Numbered from the stretch's first letter, positions 1 to 5,670 are shown. The stretch: DNA of 5,777 nt from Candidatus Sifarchaeum subterraneum (GCA_016292335.1 JAECRX010000150.1:1-5777); one strand, 5' to 3'. Numbers and translations are program-made. Notes: a model not told the origin generated them from the sequence alone.

Positions 1-84
1 CCAAAGTTTACATCATTTTTTAACCCGAGCCTCACCTCGAAGGTTTCAAGCAAGTTGGAAGATCGTAAATGCTTGGGCTCGTAA
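1..84 (+). CDS. possible C-terminal end of an unidentified protein (partial)
   Basis: Frame 1 is open from the window edge to a TAA at 82-84, giving 27 residues that end in ...LEDRKCLGS. The stop lies 8 bases before the stop of the convergent trxB, and T-rich tracts on the + strand (86-92 and 100-114) follow it, as expected for an archaeal terminator of a + strand gene. No family can be recognised from so short a tail. The opposite strand is also open here (3-92, in frame with trxB after its TGA) but has only TTG or GTG starts and no convincing ribosome site, so the + strand reading is preferred. An open stretch of this length could occur by chance. Confidence 0.3.
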   Translation, partial: PKFTSFFNPSLTSKVSSKLEDRKCLGS

Positions 85-92
85 CTATTTTT

Positions 93-1040
93 TCAACCTG
101 TTTTCTCCTTTTTGAGTGTTTTTAAGTATTTATGTGCTTCAATTGCAGCTATAGCACCTTCCCCAGCAGCAGTCACTATCTGCCATCCCGCATTTGAAGT
201 ACAATCTCCCGCTGCAAAAACGCCTTCTATGTTGGTCTTTTGCCTATTATCAACAACAATACTATTTTTCTCAAGTTTTACTCCAACCTTGCCAACTAGT
301 TCTGTCATTGGAATTGCTCCCATAGCGATAAAAACGGCATCGACAGCAATATCTTTTATCTCTCCGGTTTCAAAGTTTTTTATTTTTACTCCTCCAACAA
401 CTCCTCCTTCTTTTTCTAAAATTTCTTCTACCTTGTAACCAGAGAGGATTTGAACACCATGATGTAAAAGTCTGTCAACATGGATCTTGTCTGCTTCAAA
501 ATCAGGTGAATTGGGAATTAAAACGACTTTATCAGTTATGTCAGTTAGCATAAGAGCATCTGCAGCAGCTTCATTCCCTGGCCCTACCATTATCAGTTTC
601 ATATTCCTACCCTTATATAGCGGTGCATCACAAATTGCACAATAAGAGACACCGCGCCCAAAAAGCTTTTCTTCTCCGGCAACGCGGAGTTTCTTTCGTT
701 CAGCCCCGACCGCAAAAATGACAGCATCACAAGAATATTCACTTGTTCTAGTCCTTAAAATCTTCTTACCATCACTAATACCAAAATCTATAACTTCTTC
801 TAACTCATGAATCTCAACCCCGAATTTTTTTGCATGATTAACCATTTTCTCTATTAGGTTTGCGCCTGGCAAACCTTCGGGAAATCCTGGATAATTTTCA
901 ACTAAATGTGCTTCAGCTGCTCTACCGCCAGGCAGTTTTGACTCGATAATCAAGGTTTTCAAACCTTTTCGGGAGGTATACAGGCCTGCAGTGAGTCCTG
1001 CTGGACCTGCACCTACAATAATGATGTCATAGTGCTCCAT
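93..1040 (-). CDS. trxB: thioredoxin reductase-like FAD/dithiol oxidoreductase, atypical donor site
   Basis: 315 residues, the normal length for a low-molecular-weight thioredoxin reductase, which reduces thioredoxin-like proteins in the cytoplasm through FAD and a redox dithiol. Seen: N-terminal FAD Rossmann motif GAGPAG (10-15), the ESKLPGG segment (33-39), the redox pair C134-A-I-C137, a second Rossmann motif GPGNEAAADA (153-162), and the C-terminal FAD motif GVFAAGDC (273-280) followed by a TAAGEGA helix. Odd: classical NADPH enzymes carry an HRR-x-x-FRA motif after the second Rossmann fold, but here the place reads IPNSPDFEADK (176-186), and the usual R of the YRQ motif near the C-terminus is W286. 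From family knowledge, archaeal relatives without these residues use other donors, such as F420H2 (DFTR) or unidentified ones. NADPH use is therefore doubtful. The ATG at 1040 is preceded by GGAGATGA (1048-1055), a near-perfect archaeal ribosome site. The gene appears monocistronic. Confidence 0.93.
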   Translation of the reverse strand: MEHYDIIIVGAGPAGLTAGLYTSRKGLKTLIIESKLPGGRAAEAHLVENYPGFPEGLPGANLIEKMVNHAKKFGVEIHELEEVIDFGISDGKKILRTRTSEYSCDAVIFAVGAERKKLRVAGEEKLFGRGVSYCAICDAPLYKGRNMKLIMVGPGNEAAADALMLTDITDKVVLIPNSPDFEADKIHVDRLLHHGVQILSGYKVEEILEKEGGVVGGVKIKNFETGEIKDIAVDAVFIAMGAIPMTELVGKVGVKLEKNSIVVDNRQKTNIEGVFAAGDCTSNAGWQIVTAAGEGAIAAIEAHKYLKTLKKEKTG

Positions 1041-1047
1041 AGTTATA

Positions 1048-1055
1048 TCATCTCC
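1048..1055 (-). promoter_or_regulatory. Shine-Dalgarno of trxB
   Basis: On the minus strand this reads GGAGATGA, seven of eight bases of the archaeal anti-SD complement GGAGGTGA, and it ends 7 bases before the ATG. It fixes the trxB start. Confidence 0.75.
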
Positions 1056-1111
1056 AAAATATTCGCATTTAAGAATATCAGTTCAAAGATCGTGAGATAT
1101 TAGCGTCATAA

Positions 1112-1122
1112 GGTTTTAAAAT
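1112..1122 (-). promoter_or_regulatory. possible TATA box for trxB
   Basis: The minus strand reads ATTTTAAAACC. Transcription would begin about 25-28 bases on, near 1090, leaving a leader of about 50 bases that contains the ribosome site. A second candidate, CTTAAATG at 1066-1073, would place the start too close to the ATG to include the ribosome site. The assignment rests on position and AT composition only. Confidence 0.25.
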
Positions 1123-1189
1123 TGATCAAATGGAATGCGAATGGTTTTTGATTTATTCTTTTAATTGTGAATTTGACTTTTACAAAAGA

Positions 1190-1264
1190 TGGAGCCCCGG
1201 GCGGGATTTGAACCCGCGACTTGCTGCTTACGAGGCAGCCGCTCTACCACTAAGCCACCGGGGC
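1190..1264 (-). tRNA. tRNA-Thr (anticodon CGT), CCA encoded
   Basis: Full cloverleaf on the minus strand. The acceptor is GCCCCGG (1258-1264) paired with CCGGGGC (1194-1200); the D arm has a GCTT/GAGC stem and AGTGGTA loop; the anticodon stem is GCTGC/GCAGC with loop CTCGTAA (1228-1234) and anticodon CGT (1230-1232); the variable loop has five bases; the T arm is GCGGG-TTCAAAT-CCCGC (1201-1217). The discriminator is T (1193), followed by an encoded CCA (1190-1192). It reads threonine ACG codons. U73 with G1-C72 and C2-G71 matches known archaeal threonine identity elements. There is no intron. It stands alone between trxB and the divergent longin gene. Confidence 0.97.
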
Positions 1265-1287
1265 TGATATACCATTTTTTAATTGAT

Positions 1288-1297
1288 CTTTTAAGTT
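1288..1297 (-). promoter_or_regulatory. likely TATA box of tRNA-Thr
   Basis: The minus strand reads AACTTAAAAG, centred about 28 bases upstream of the mature 5' end at 1264. This is the expected archaeal TATA spacing if the primary transcript has almost no 5' leader. AT-rich surroundings limit certainty. Confidence 0.4.
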
Positions 1298-1405
1298 CTT
1301 CCTTATCTTTCATTGCATAATTATGACTTTTATCTATTTTTCATATAGTAATAGTCAACTCTATACTCGATTAAAAGGAACATTCACATAGTTTGAGGGA
1401 TTAAT

Positions 1406-1969
1406 ATGATTTATGACATCTTCATAATTCATAGAGATACCAGAAATTACTTGTTTCATTACCAAAGTTCTGGTAGTAAAATGAATTTTGATGAGAGTGA
1501 ATTCGCAGAATTTGTTGTGATCTTAGCGGATTTGGTACGCGAAGCAGGTACTCTAGAATCACTGATTATGAAAGATTACAAATTTTCTTTCGAAATATTT
1601 GAAGAAAAAAATTTTGTCGGTATAGCGGCTCATGAAATTGATGATTTCGAACTGTCCATTGTGCTAGAAAGGATCGGCCGGCATTTCTTGGAATCATATT
1701 CTGTGAAAACTATAGAACAATTCAAGGATCATAAAAATTCTTTTAGAAAATATGATATTGGTTGGATCCTTGACAGAACTGGCAAAATAATACTAAAGAA
1801 CACAGATCAGATAACAAAAAGTATGATTAAACGAATAAGTGACATGATTCAAACAATAGATTCTCTCAAAGAAGATGTAGTGTTTTTAACAGAACAAAGT
1901 TGGTTCGATGCAATGAAAGTCATGCAAATTGAAGCAATGCAAAATGCTTTACAGCAAAAAATCTCTTAA
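1406..1969 (+). CDS. longin-like domain protein
   Basis: 187 residues, with no signal peptide or membrane segment. The N-terminal 100 or so residues have the look of a longin/roadblock-type fold: a start strand IYDIFIIHRDTRNYLFHY (2-19), a long helix (EFAEFVVILADLVREAG, 32-48), strands around 53-75 ending in NFVGIAAHE, then a helix LSIVLERIGRHFLESY (83-98). The remaining 90 residues are mainly helical and charged and are unrecognised. Longin proteins in archaea are often small signalling or trafficking scaffolds that pair with small GTPases; that role is family knowledge and is not shown here. GAGG (1395-1398) lies 7 bases before the ATG. The TIM-barrel gene follows at once, so the two are probably co-transcribed. 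No GTPase is present in the window. The fold call rests on pattern resemblance only. Confidence 0.7.
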   Translation: MIYDIFIIHRDTRNYLFHYQSSGSKMNFDESEFAEFVVILADLVREAGTLESLIMKDYKFSFEIFEEKNFVGIAAHEIDDFELSIVLERIGRHFLESYSVKTIEQFKDHKNSFRKYDIGWILDRTGKIILKNTDQITKSMIKRISDMIQTIDSLKEDVVFLTEQSWFDAMKVMQIEAMQNALQQKIS

Positions 1970-1980
1970 CTTCAGGAAAA

Positions 1981-2829
1981 ATGGAGAGAAATGCCAACTA
2001 TCCAAGGATGAAATTTCTTGTGAGAACAATGAAATTTGGTTTCTCTACAAACTATTTTTCAATTGAATCTCTTACATCAGAATTTTTGATGGAATTAAAA
2101 GATATCAACTTTGGATGTATTGAACTTTTTTATCCTTGTTTAAGTGATCTTCCACTGAAAAATGAACTGAAAAAACTTAGTGATTGGATAAGATCATATG
2201 ACTATAAAATTAGTTTTCATCTTCCTTTCATGGAAAAAAACAGCAAAAAATACTGGTTTGAATTAGGTAAATTTTCGCGCATACATTATACAGTTTTAAA
2301 AAGAGGAATTGAACTTGCAAGCCTTATTGAACCAGAAATAATTGTGATTCATGACGAACCAGTCCTAGAAAGGACTGAAGAATTCAATAATCTTTTTCTA
2401 ATGCTCGGAAAACTTGCAAAATTTGCTGCAGAGTTTGGACTATACATCTCGGTTGAAACATGTTGGATGGATCCATTGATTCTCAGAAACGGAATAACAA
2501 AAATTAGTCAAAGTGAGAACATATCTTTATGCATGGATTTTGGACACATGAATATATATGCATACAAAGTTAAAAAGAATTTAATTGGAATTCTTGAAGA
2601 ACTTAAGTACAATATGGCACATATTCATGTCCATGATAATCATGGAGAAACGGATGAACATTTACCACTTGGTCGAGGAATAATCGATTGGAAAAGAATA
2701 TTTCAGCGATTGAGAGCAAATTTAAACTATAAGGGGTTCATTATTTTTGAAACAAATCCCTTTTCAAGTATTAATTTTTTGGAACAAAGAAATTTAATCA
2801 AAAACCGCAATAATACCTTCACTTCGTAG
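1981..2829 (+). CDS. xylose isomerase-like TIM-barrel protein (sugar isomerase/AP endonuclease family 2)
   Basis: 282 residues as the longest form. Numbered from 1981, it carries the full metal-ligand pattern of the endonuclease IV/xylose isomerase-like fold: H80 (FHLPF), H124 (VIHDEP), E159 (SVETCW), D186 and H189 (CMDFGHMN), H216 (HIHVHDN), D225 and H227 (TDEHLPLGRGIIDW) and E257 (FETNP). Proteins of this type are sugar or sugar-phosphate isomerases/epimerases or AP endonucleases; the HDNxG...DEHLPxGxGxIDW block is the common form in uncharacterised isomerase-like members. Substrate unknown. The true start may be the ATG at 2029 (residue 17), because MKFGFSTNYF is a typical first strand of this barrel and a GTGAG lies just upstream; the earlier residues look non-conserved. 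It follows the longin gene by 11 bases, or 59 from the later start. The last 20 residues are Asn- and Lys-rich and probably disordered. Confidence 0.85.
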   Translation: MERNANYPRMKFLVRTMKFGFSTNYFSIESLTSEFLMELKDINFGCIELFYPCLSDLPLKNELKKLSDWIRSYDYKISFHLPFMEKNSKKYWFELGKFSRIHYTVLKRGIELASLIEPEIIVIHDEPVLERTEEFNNLFLMLGKLAKFAAEFGLYISVETCWMDPLILRNGITKISQSENISLCMDFGHMNIYAYKVKKNLIGILEELKYNMAHIHVHDNHGETDEHLPLGRGIIDWKRIFQRLRANLNYKGFIIFETNPFSSINFLEQRNLIKNRNNTFTS

Positions 2830-2837
2830 GGAGGGGG
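2828..2837 (+). promoter_or_regulatory. strong ribosome binding site after the TIM-barrel stop
   Basis: AGGGAGGGGG overlaps the TAG stop of the TIM-barrel gene and ends 4 bases before a tandem ATG-ATG at 2842. It is the most purine-rich ribosome-site-like stretch in the window, which implies a translated frame downstream, coupled to the gene before. Confidence 0.5.
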
Positions 2838-2841
2838 ACGA

Positions 2842-3013
2842 ATGATGGAACGGATAGCGGATTTGCGTATTTTTCCACGCGATTTTTAAATATGAAGAAA
2901 TTAGGCACAATGTTGTTTACAATGTTAAGAATGTGCGTAAAACAGGTATTAAGTTTTTTGAGGTAGAGAGGATTTTAGTTGCCTTTTGTAAATTATTTAG
3001 AGACATAAAGTAA
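2842..3013 (+). pseudogene. small unidentified gene split by a single-base frameshift (or +1 recoding)
   Basis: From the ATG at 2842 the frame runs 15 codons (MMERIADLRIFPRDF) to a TAA at 2887-2889. Skipping one T of the five-T run 2883-2887 turns GAT-TTT-TAA into GAT-TTT-AAA and opens a frame to the TAA at 3011-3013. The joined product would have 56 residues, with a basic and hydrophobic second half that includes KTGIKFFEVERILVAFC. The second frame has no ATG and no useful start of its own, while the first has the strong ribosome site at 2828-2837. I do not recognise the product. Explanations: a sequencing or assembly error in a T run, a decayed gene, or true +1 slippage, since the UUU before UAA can re-pair perfectly one base on, as CUU-UGA does in prfB. 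It could be the third gene of the longin/TIM-barrel unit. Confidence 0.45.
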
Positions 3014-3095
3014 TCCGATTATTTATAGAAAAGTATCTTTATGACCATACAGATATAGAAGGGCATCAAATTACCCACACAAGACTTAATAGTTA

Positions 3096-3109
3096 CAAAG
3101 AATAAAAAT
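3096..3109 (-). terminator. possible T-rich terminator of the RimK-like gene
   Basis: Just after the stop of the minus-strand gene, that strand reads CATTTTTATTCTTTG, a T-rich tract without a hairpin, as is usual for archaeal intrinsic termination. The convergent + strand unit ends about 100 bases away with no comparable T run before this point. Confidence 0.35.
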
Positions 3110-3115
3110 GGACGT

Positions 3116-3994
3116 TTAATTTTCATTGAATTTTTGAATTACATAACTAACTATGCAATCAGCGATGTTTACCTTAGAAACTGATTGGAGCCCCTGCCAT
3201 CCGGGGCTAGGATTCACTTCTACAATGTATATCTTTCCAGAGCTTTCGATTAGATCAATTCCAGCAATTTCCAATCCTAAGCATTTTGCAGCCTTTACGC
3301 ATGTTTCATTTAATTCTTTGCCTAATTCACATGGTTTAGGGATTGCTCCCATACTTATATTTGATTTCCAATCTTTTGAAACCCTATACATCGCGGATAC
3401 AACTTCTTCTCCAATAACGAAAGCCCTAATATCTTGGTTACCATGTTCAATAAACTCTTGAAAATAGATAACCTGATTTGTCCTATAAAGGGCATTAAAA
3501 ACCCTATATGCGGTCTCTGGATCTGTTATCCTGATTATCCCGCGACCTCTTGATCCAAAAATCGGTTTTACAACCACATCCCCAATTTTATCGAATGCTT
3601 TCAGAGCTTCTTTGACTGATTCAGTAACTATTGTTTTTGGTACCGGTATTCCAGCTTCTGCTAACAAAGCCATAGACAAAAATTTATCACCTGAAATTTC
3701 CATTGCTCTTGGGTCGTTGAAAATCTTCATTCCAAATCTCTTAAGTCTGTGCAAAATATCGAACCTTATGACAACTTGTTCTAAAGATCCCAAAGGAGGC
3801 CCTCTGACAATTAAGGCAATAAGATCTTTTGAAATGTCAACATCCTTGTAACACAATTGCGGTGGAATCCCCACCCGAATTGTTACTTGATCAAGAGGAA
3901 AACAAATCGATGAAATTTTCTTTCGCTCTAAGGCGGCCCGAAGCTGCCTTACATTGTATTCATTTGGATCAACAGTAACAATACCTATTTTCAT
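3116..3994 (-). CDS. RimK-family ATP-grasp alpha-L-glutamate ligase, MptN-like
   Basis: 292 residues, normal for RimK/MptN/CofF/LysX ligases, which form an amide bond between a carboxylate and an amino acid through an acyl phosphate. Seen in order: N-terminal pre-ATP-grasp domain (MKIGIVTVDPNEYN), GPPLGSLEQVVIRFDILHRL (65-84), NDPRAMEISGDKF (93-105) with ATP-binding K104, VVKPIFGSRGRG (141-152) with K143 and the glycine-rich loop, QEFIEHGNQDIRAFVIG (179-195) with R190, SNISMG (211-216), and the Mg-binding D247, E259 and N261 in GIDLIE and VEVNPSPGW. The GSLEQVVIRFD block and the NPSPGWQGLQ ending most resemble MptN, the tetrahydromethanopterin:glutamate ligase, but CofF (F420) or a LysX/ArgX-type role cannot be excluded. 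No usable ribosome site precedes the ATG; a TATA-like element at the right distance suggests a leaderless transcript. The window holds no other lysine or arginine pathway genes, which weakly favours a cofactor role. Confidence 0.88.
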   Translation of the reverse strand: MKIGIVTVDPNEYNVRQLRAALERKKISSICFPLDQVTIRVGIPPQLCYKDVDISKDLIALIVRGPPLGSLEQVVIRFDILHRLKRFGMKIFNDPRAMEISGDKFLSMALLAEAGIPVPKTIVTESVKEALKAFDKIGDVVVKPIFGSRGRGIIRITDPETAYRVFNALYRTNQVIYFQEFIEHGNQDIRAFVIGEEVVSAMYRVSKDWKSNISMGAIPKPCELGKELNETCVKAAKCLGLEIAGIDLIESSGKIYIVEVNPSPGWQGLQSVSKVNIADCIVSYVIQKFNEN

Positions 3995-4017
3995 GGCATT
4001 TCATGTTTCCTAAGAGT

Positions 4018-4025
4018 CATTAAAT
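4018..4025 (-). promoter_or_regulatory. possible TATA box, leaderless start of the RimK-like gene
   Basis: The minus strand reads ATTTAATG, centred about 27 bases upstream of the ATG at 3994. With no Shine-Dalgarno at normal spacing, this fits transcription starting at or next to the start codon. It is a weak match in AT-rich DNA. Confidence 0.3.
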
Positions 4026-4240
4026 CGTTATTTGTGGAATTATCCGGCGTTAATTGACTCATAACTCTTTTTGATAAGTTAAAAACGCCTATTTGAGCCT
4101 ATCTCTGTATAACAATCCTAAATGACAATTACACAAAGATTTTATTTAATGTTTCGACTTATGCTAATCACAGAATACAGATTTCCTTTTGGATAAGTTA
4201 CAGGATAACAAAGCTTTTGGCGCGATAACGATTCCGAGAG

Positions 4241-4250
4241 GATATATAAG
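4241..4250. promoter_or_regulatory. TATA-like box in the spacer, orientation unclear
   Basis: GATATATAAG is preceded by a purine-rich CGAGAG, as a + strand box with BRE would be. A + strand start would fall near 4273 and give a leader of over 200 bases to the FrhB gene; a minus-strand start would give a similarly long leader to the ligase. No adjacent gene uses it at normal spacing. Confidence 0.3.
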
Positions 4251-4267
4251 ATCAAATGCCTTTCTCC

Positions 4268-4351
4268 TTAATCTGGCCCCTCTTTCTCCGTGTAGAGAAA
4301 CCTATAGGCCTCATCTATCTCTTCCTGATTCAGTTTGCGTATAGATAACAT
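4268..4351 (-). CDS. possible 27-residue ORF or N-terminal gene remnant
   Basis: The ATG at 4351 opens 27 codons ending in TAA. The start MLSIRKLNQEEIDEAYRFLY has a beta strand then an acidic amphipathic helix, like the first elements of a GNAT acetyltransferase, but everything after that is missing. A TATA-like AAAAATAT on the minus strand (4376-4383) lies about 28 bases before the ATG, as for a leaderless gene, and there is no ribosome site. It may be a decayed gene, a small peptide or chance. The frame stays open for about 40 codons beyond the stop but shows no GNAT motif. Confidence 0.3.
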   Translation of the reverse strand: MLSIRKLNQEEIDEAYRFLYTEKEGPD

Positions 4352-4375
4352 AACTTGCTTTTCGTTTGAACATTC

Positions 4376-4383
4376 ATATTTTT
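4376..4383 (-). promoter_or_regulatory. possible TATA box upstream of the 27-codon ORF
   Basis: The minus strand reads AAAAATAT, centred 28-29 bases before the ATG at 4351. This distance would give a leaderless mRNA. It is the main support for the small ORF being expressed, but the region is AT-rich. Confidence 0.25.
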
Positions 4384-4395
4384 ATTCGTGACTTG

Positions 4396-4404
4396 CATAT
4401 TAAG
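4396..4404 (+). promoter_or_regulatory. possible TATA box of the FrhB-family gene
   Basis: CATATTAAG would place transcription start near 4427 and give a leader of about 70 bases that contains the ribosome site before 4498. TTCTTAAGT at 4417-4425 is an alternative, with a start near 4448. Both would make the upstream TTG codon at 4453 leader or near-leader sequence. Confidence 0.25.
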
Positions 4405-4483
4405 TTCTAGAGAGGTTCTTAAGTGATCCAAATCAACCTTTGAAAAAAGACATTGGATACCATGAACCGAATATACAAATTAA

Positions 4484-4491
4484 AGGGGCTG
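4484..4491 (+). promoter_or_regulatory. Shine-Dalgarno that decides the FrhB start
   Basis: GGGGCTGA matches the archaeal GGAGGTGA at six of eight bases and sits 6 bases before the ATG at 4498. No such site precedes the TTG at 4453 or the ATG at 4462, so 4498 is the likely start. Confidence 0.6.
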
Positions 4492-4497
4492 AAAGAC

Positions 4498-5526
4498 ATG
4501 AGCGATAAACTTAGCTTTTTAACATTAAAAGAAAATGTAATTGACGTTGGTAAATGTACTGGATGCGGTGGCTGTGTTTGTTGTCCTCTAAATCTTATAG
4601 AAATGATTGGCGATACTCCAGAAATTGTTGATGAGTCAAAATGTACAAAATGTGAAATATGTGTATTAAAAATATGTCCAAGAATACCTGAGTCACTAGC
4701 TGATCTTGAGGAAAAATTCTTTGAACGAGCATTTACGGAAGAAGATATAATCGGAATTTACAACAAATCATTTACTGTAACTACAAAAAACGACAAGATA
4801 AAGGCAGTTGGTCAAGATGGGGGTGTGGTCACAAGCATTTTAGCCTGTCTTCTTGAAGAAGGGGAAATTGATTGTGTAATCGCTTCAAAACGTCTCCCAG
4901 GATGGGGTACAGAGGCCGTTATAGTTAATTCCATTGAGGAACTGTATATTTGTGCTGGGACGAGATATACTCTTTCATCAAACCTTAAAGTATTAAGAGA
5001 AGCAATACAAAATTATGAAAAAATAGCTGTCGTGGGAACACCATGTCAAATACAAACAATCCGCCGATTACAAAAAAATCTCAAGCGATATGGAAAAAAA
5101 ATCAAATTGGCAATCGGACTTTTCTGTACAGAAGTATTTACTTATGATGGATTAATTAAAGAAAAAATACAAGATGAATTAAAACTGGATCTAGAAGACA
5201 TCGAAAAGATGAACATAAAAGGAAAATTCATCATATACCCGAAAAAAGGAGATCAAATAGAGATCCCCCTAAAAGATTTAAAAGGGCACATCAAAGAGGG
5301 ATGCCATTATTGCACTGATTTCTCAGCTGAATATGCAGATATATCTGTAGGTGGCGTAGGGTCAAAATTAGGATGGTCAAGTGTCTTGGTAAGAACGCCC
5401 GCTGGGGAAAACGCATTGACTAAGGCAATCGAGAAAGGTTGGTTGGAAGCACCTAAAGAAATATCGGAAAAGGGATTTGTCATACTTAAAAAACTCTCTG
5501 AAAAGAAAAAAACTCGTGGCAAATAA
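4498..5526 (+). CDS. coenzyme F420 hydrogenase/dehydrogenase beta subunit family (FrhB-like) protein
   Basis: 342 residues from the preferred ATG; a longer form could start at the TTG at 4453. FrhB-family proteins move electrons between F420 and a partner through FAD and [4Fe-4S] clusters. Seen: an N-terminal pair of ferredoxin-type motifs, C20-x2-C23-x2-C26-x-C28-C29-P and C49-x2-C52-x2-C55-x4-C60-P; the family motif GQDGGVVTSILACLLEEG (105-122); GTPCQIQ (180-186, C183); GLFC (207-210); and GCHYCTDFSAEYADISVGG (268-286) with C269 and C272. The protein ends in a Lys-rich tail. The first cluster motif is one residue shorter than the usual CxxCxxCxxxCP and has an extra cysteine. Members include FrhB, FpoF/FqoF, FdhB and free-standing F420 oxidoreductases. 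No hydrogenase, formate dehydrogenase or Fpo subunit is nearby, so the partner is unknown. It is probably cytoplasmic and transcribed alone. Confidence 0.9.
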   Translation: MSDKLSFLTLKENVIDVGKCTGCGGCVCCPLNLIEMIGDTPEIVDESKCTKCEICVLKICPRIPESLADLEEKFFERAFTEEDIIGIYNKSFTVTTKNDKIKAVGQDGGVVTSILACLLEEGEIDCVIASKRLPGWGTEAVIVNSIEELYICAGTRYTLSSNLKVLREAIQNYEKIAVVGTPCQIQTIRRLQKNLKRYGKKIKLAIGLFCTEVFTYDGLIKEKIQDELKLDLEDIEKMNIKGKFIIYPKKGDQIEIPLKDLKGHIKEGCHYCTDFSAEYADISVGGVGSKLGWSSVLVRTPAGENALTKAIEKGWLEAPKEISEKGFVILKKLSEKKKTRGK

Positions 5527-5542
5527 CTTAACATTGTCACAT

Positions 5543-5552
5543 TCCCTTTTTA
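5543..5552 (+). terminator. possible T-tract terminator after the FrhB-family gene
   Basis: TCCCTTTTTA starts 17 bases after the TAA. A short T tract without a hairpin is the usual archaeal terminator form. The next gene begins 145 bases after the stop, which leaves room for separate transcription. Confidence 0.3.
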
Positions 5553-5670
5553 TTGTTCAGATGATGTTATCTCCGAGCAGAAATGCGTGTTTTGTGCTTT
5601 TGCAACATCACTAATCAAAAATAGAAGATAAAAAGTTGTGTATCTGCTGTTTTAGAGGCGTAAATTTGAG

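Larger units (their letters stand above)
3995..4452. other. 458-base AT-rich intergenic region between divergent genes
   Basis: This spacer separates the minus-strand ligase from the plus-strand FrhB gene, so it should hold both promoters. It also holds a near-palindromic GATATATAAG (4241-4250), a good TATA-like box that reads on both strands; a GATAAGTT motif at 4073-4080 and again at 4192-4199, with further GATAAC words at 4204 and 4344; and a 27-codon open frame on the minus strand (4268-4351). No structured RNA, CRISPR or long repeat was seen. Confidence 0.6.

Noticed and set aside
112..438. 108-codon open frame on the + strand
   Set aside because: It lies fully antisense to trxB, which has clear family motifs and a good ribosome site. 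The translation is low-complexity and Ser/Thr/Pro-rich, as expected of a shadow frame.
2892..2966. 24-codon frame starting MKKLGTM
   Set aside because: No ribosome site, Met-rich chance look, and it overlaps the better-supported second frame of the frameshifted small gene.
3153..3851. Two + strand open frames (3153-3461 and 3612-3851)
   Set aside because: Both are antisense to conserved ATP-grasp motifs of the ligase and have no recognisable domain.
4453..4497. TTG at 4453 as the FrhB start, adding 15 residues
   Set aside because: No ribosome site precedes it, the added residues are not part of the fold, and the ATG at 4498 has a good Shine-Dalgarno.
5307..5540. 77-codon minus-strand open frame
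   Set aside because: Antisense to the conserved GCHYC...SVGG region of the FrhB protein; no motif of its own.
5562..5610. 7-bp inverted repeat TGATGTT / AACATCA
   Set aside because: The 35-base spacer and lack of extension make it likely to be chance. It does not sit next to a T tract, and no C/D-box pattern was found with the nearby ATGATG.
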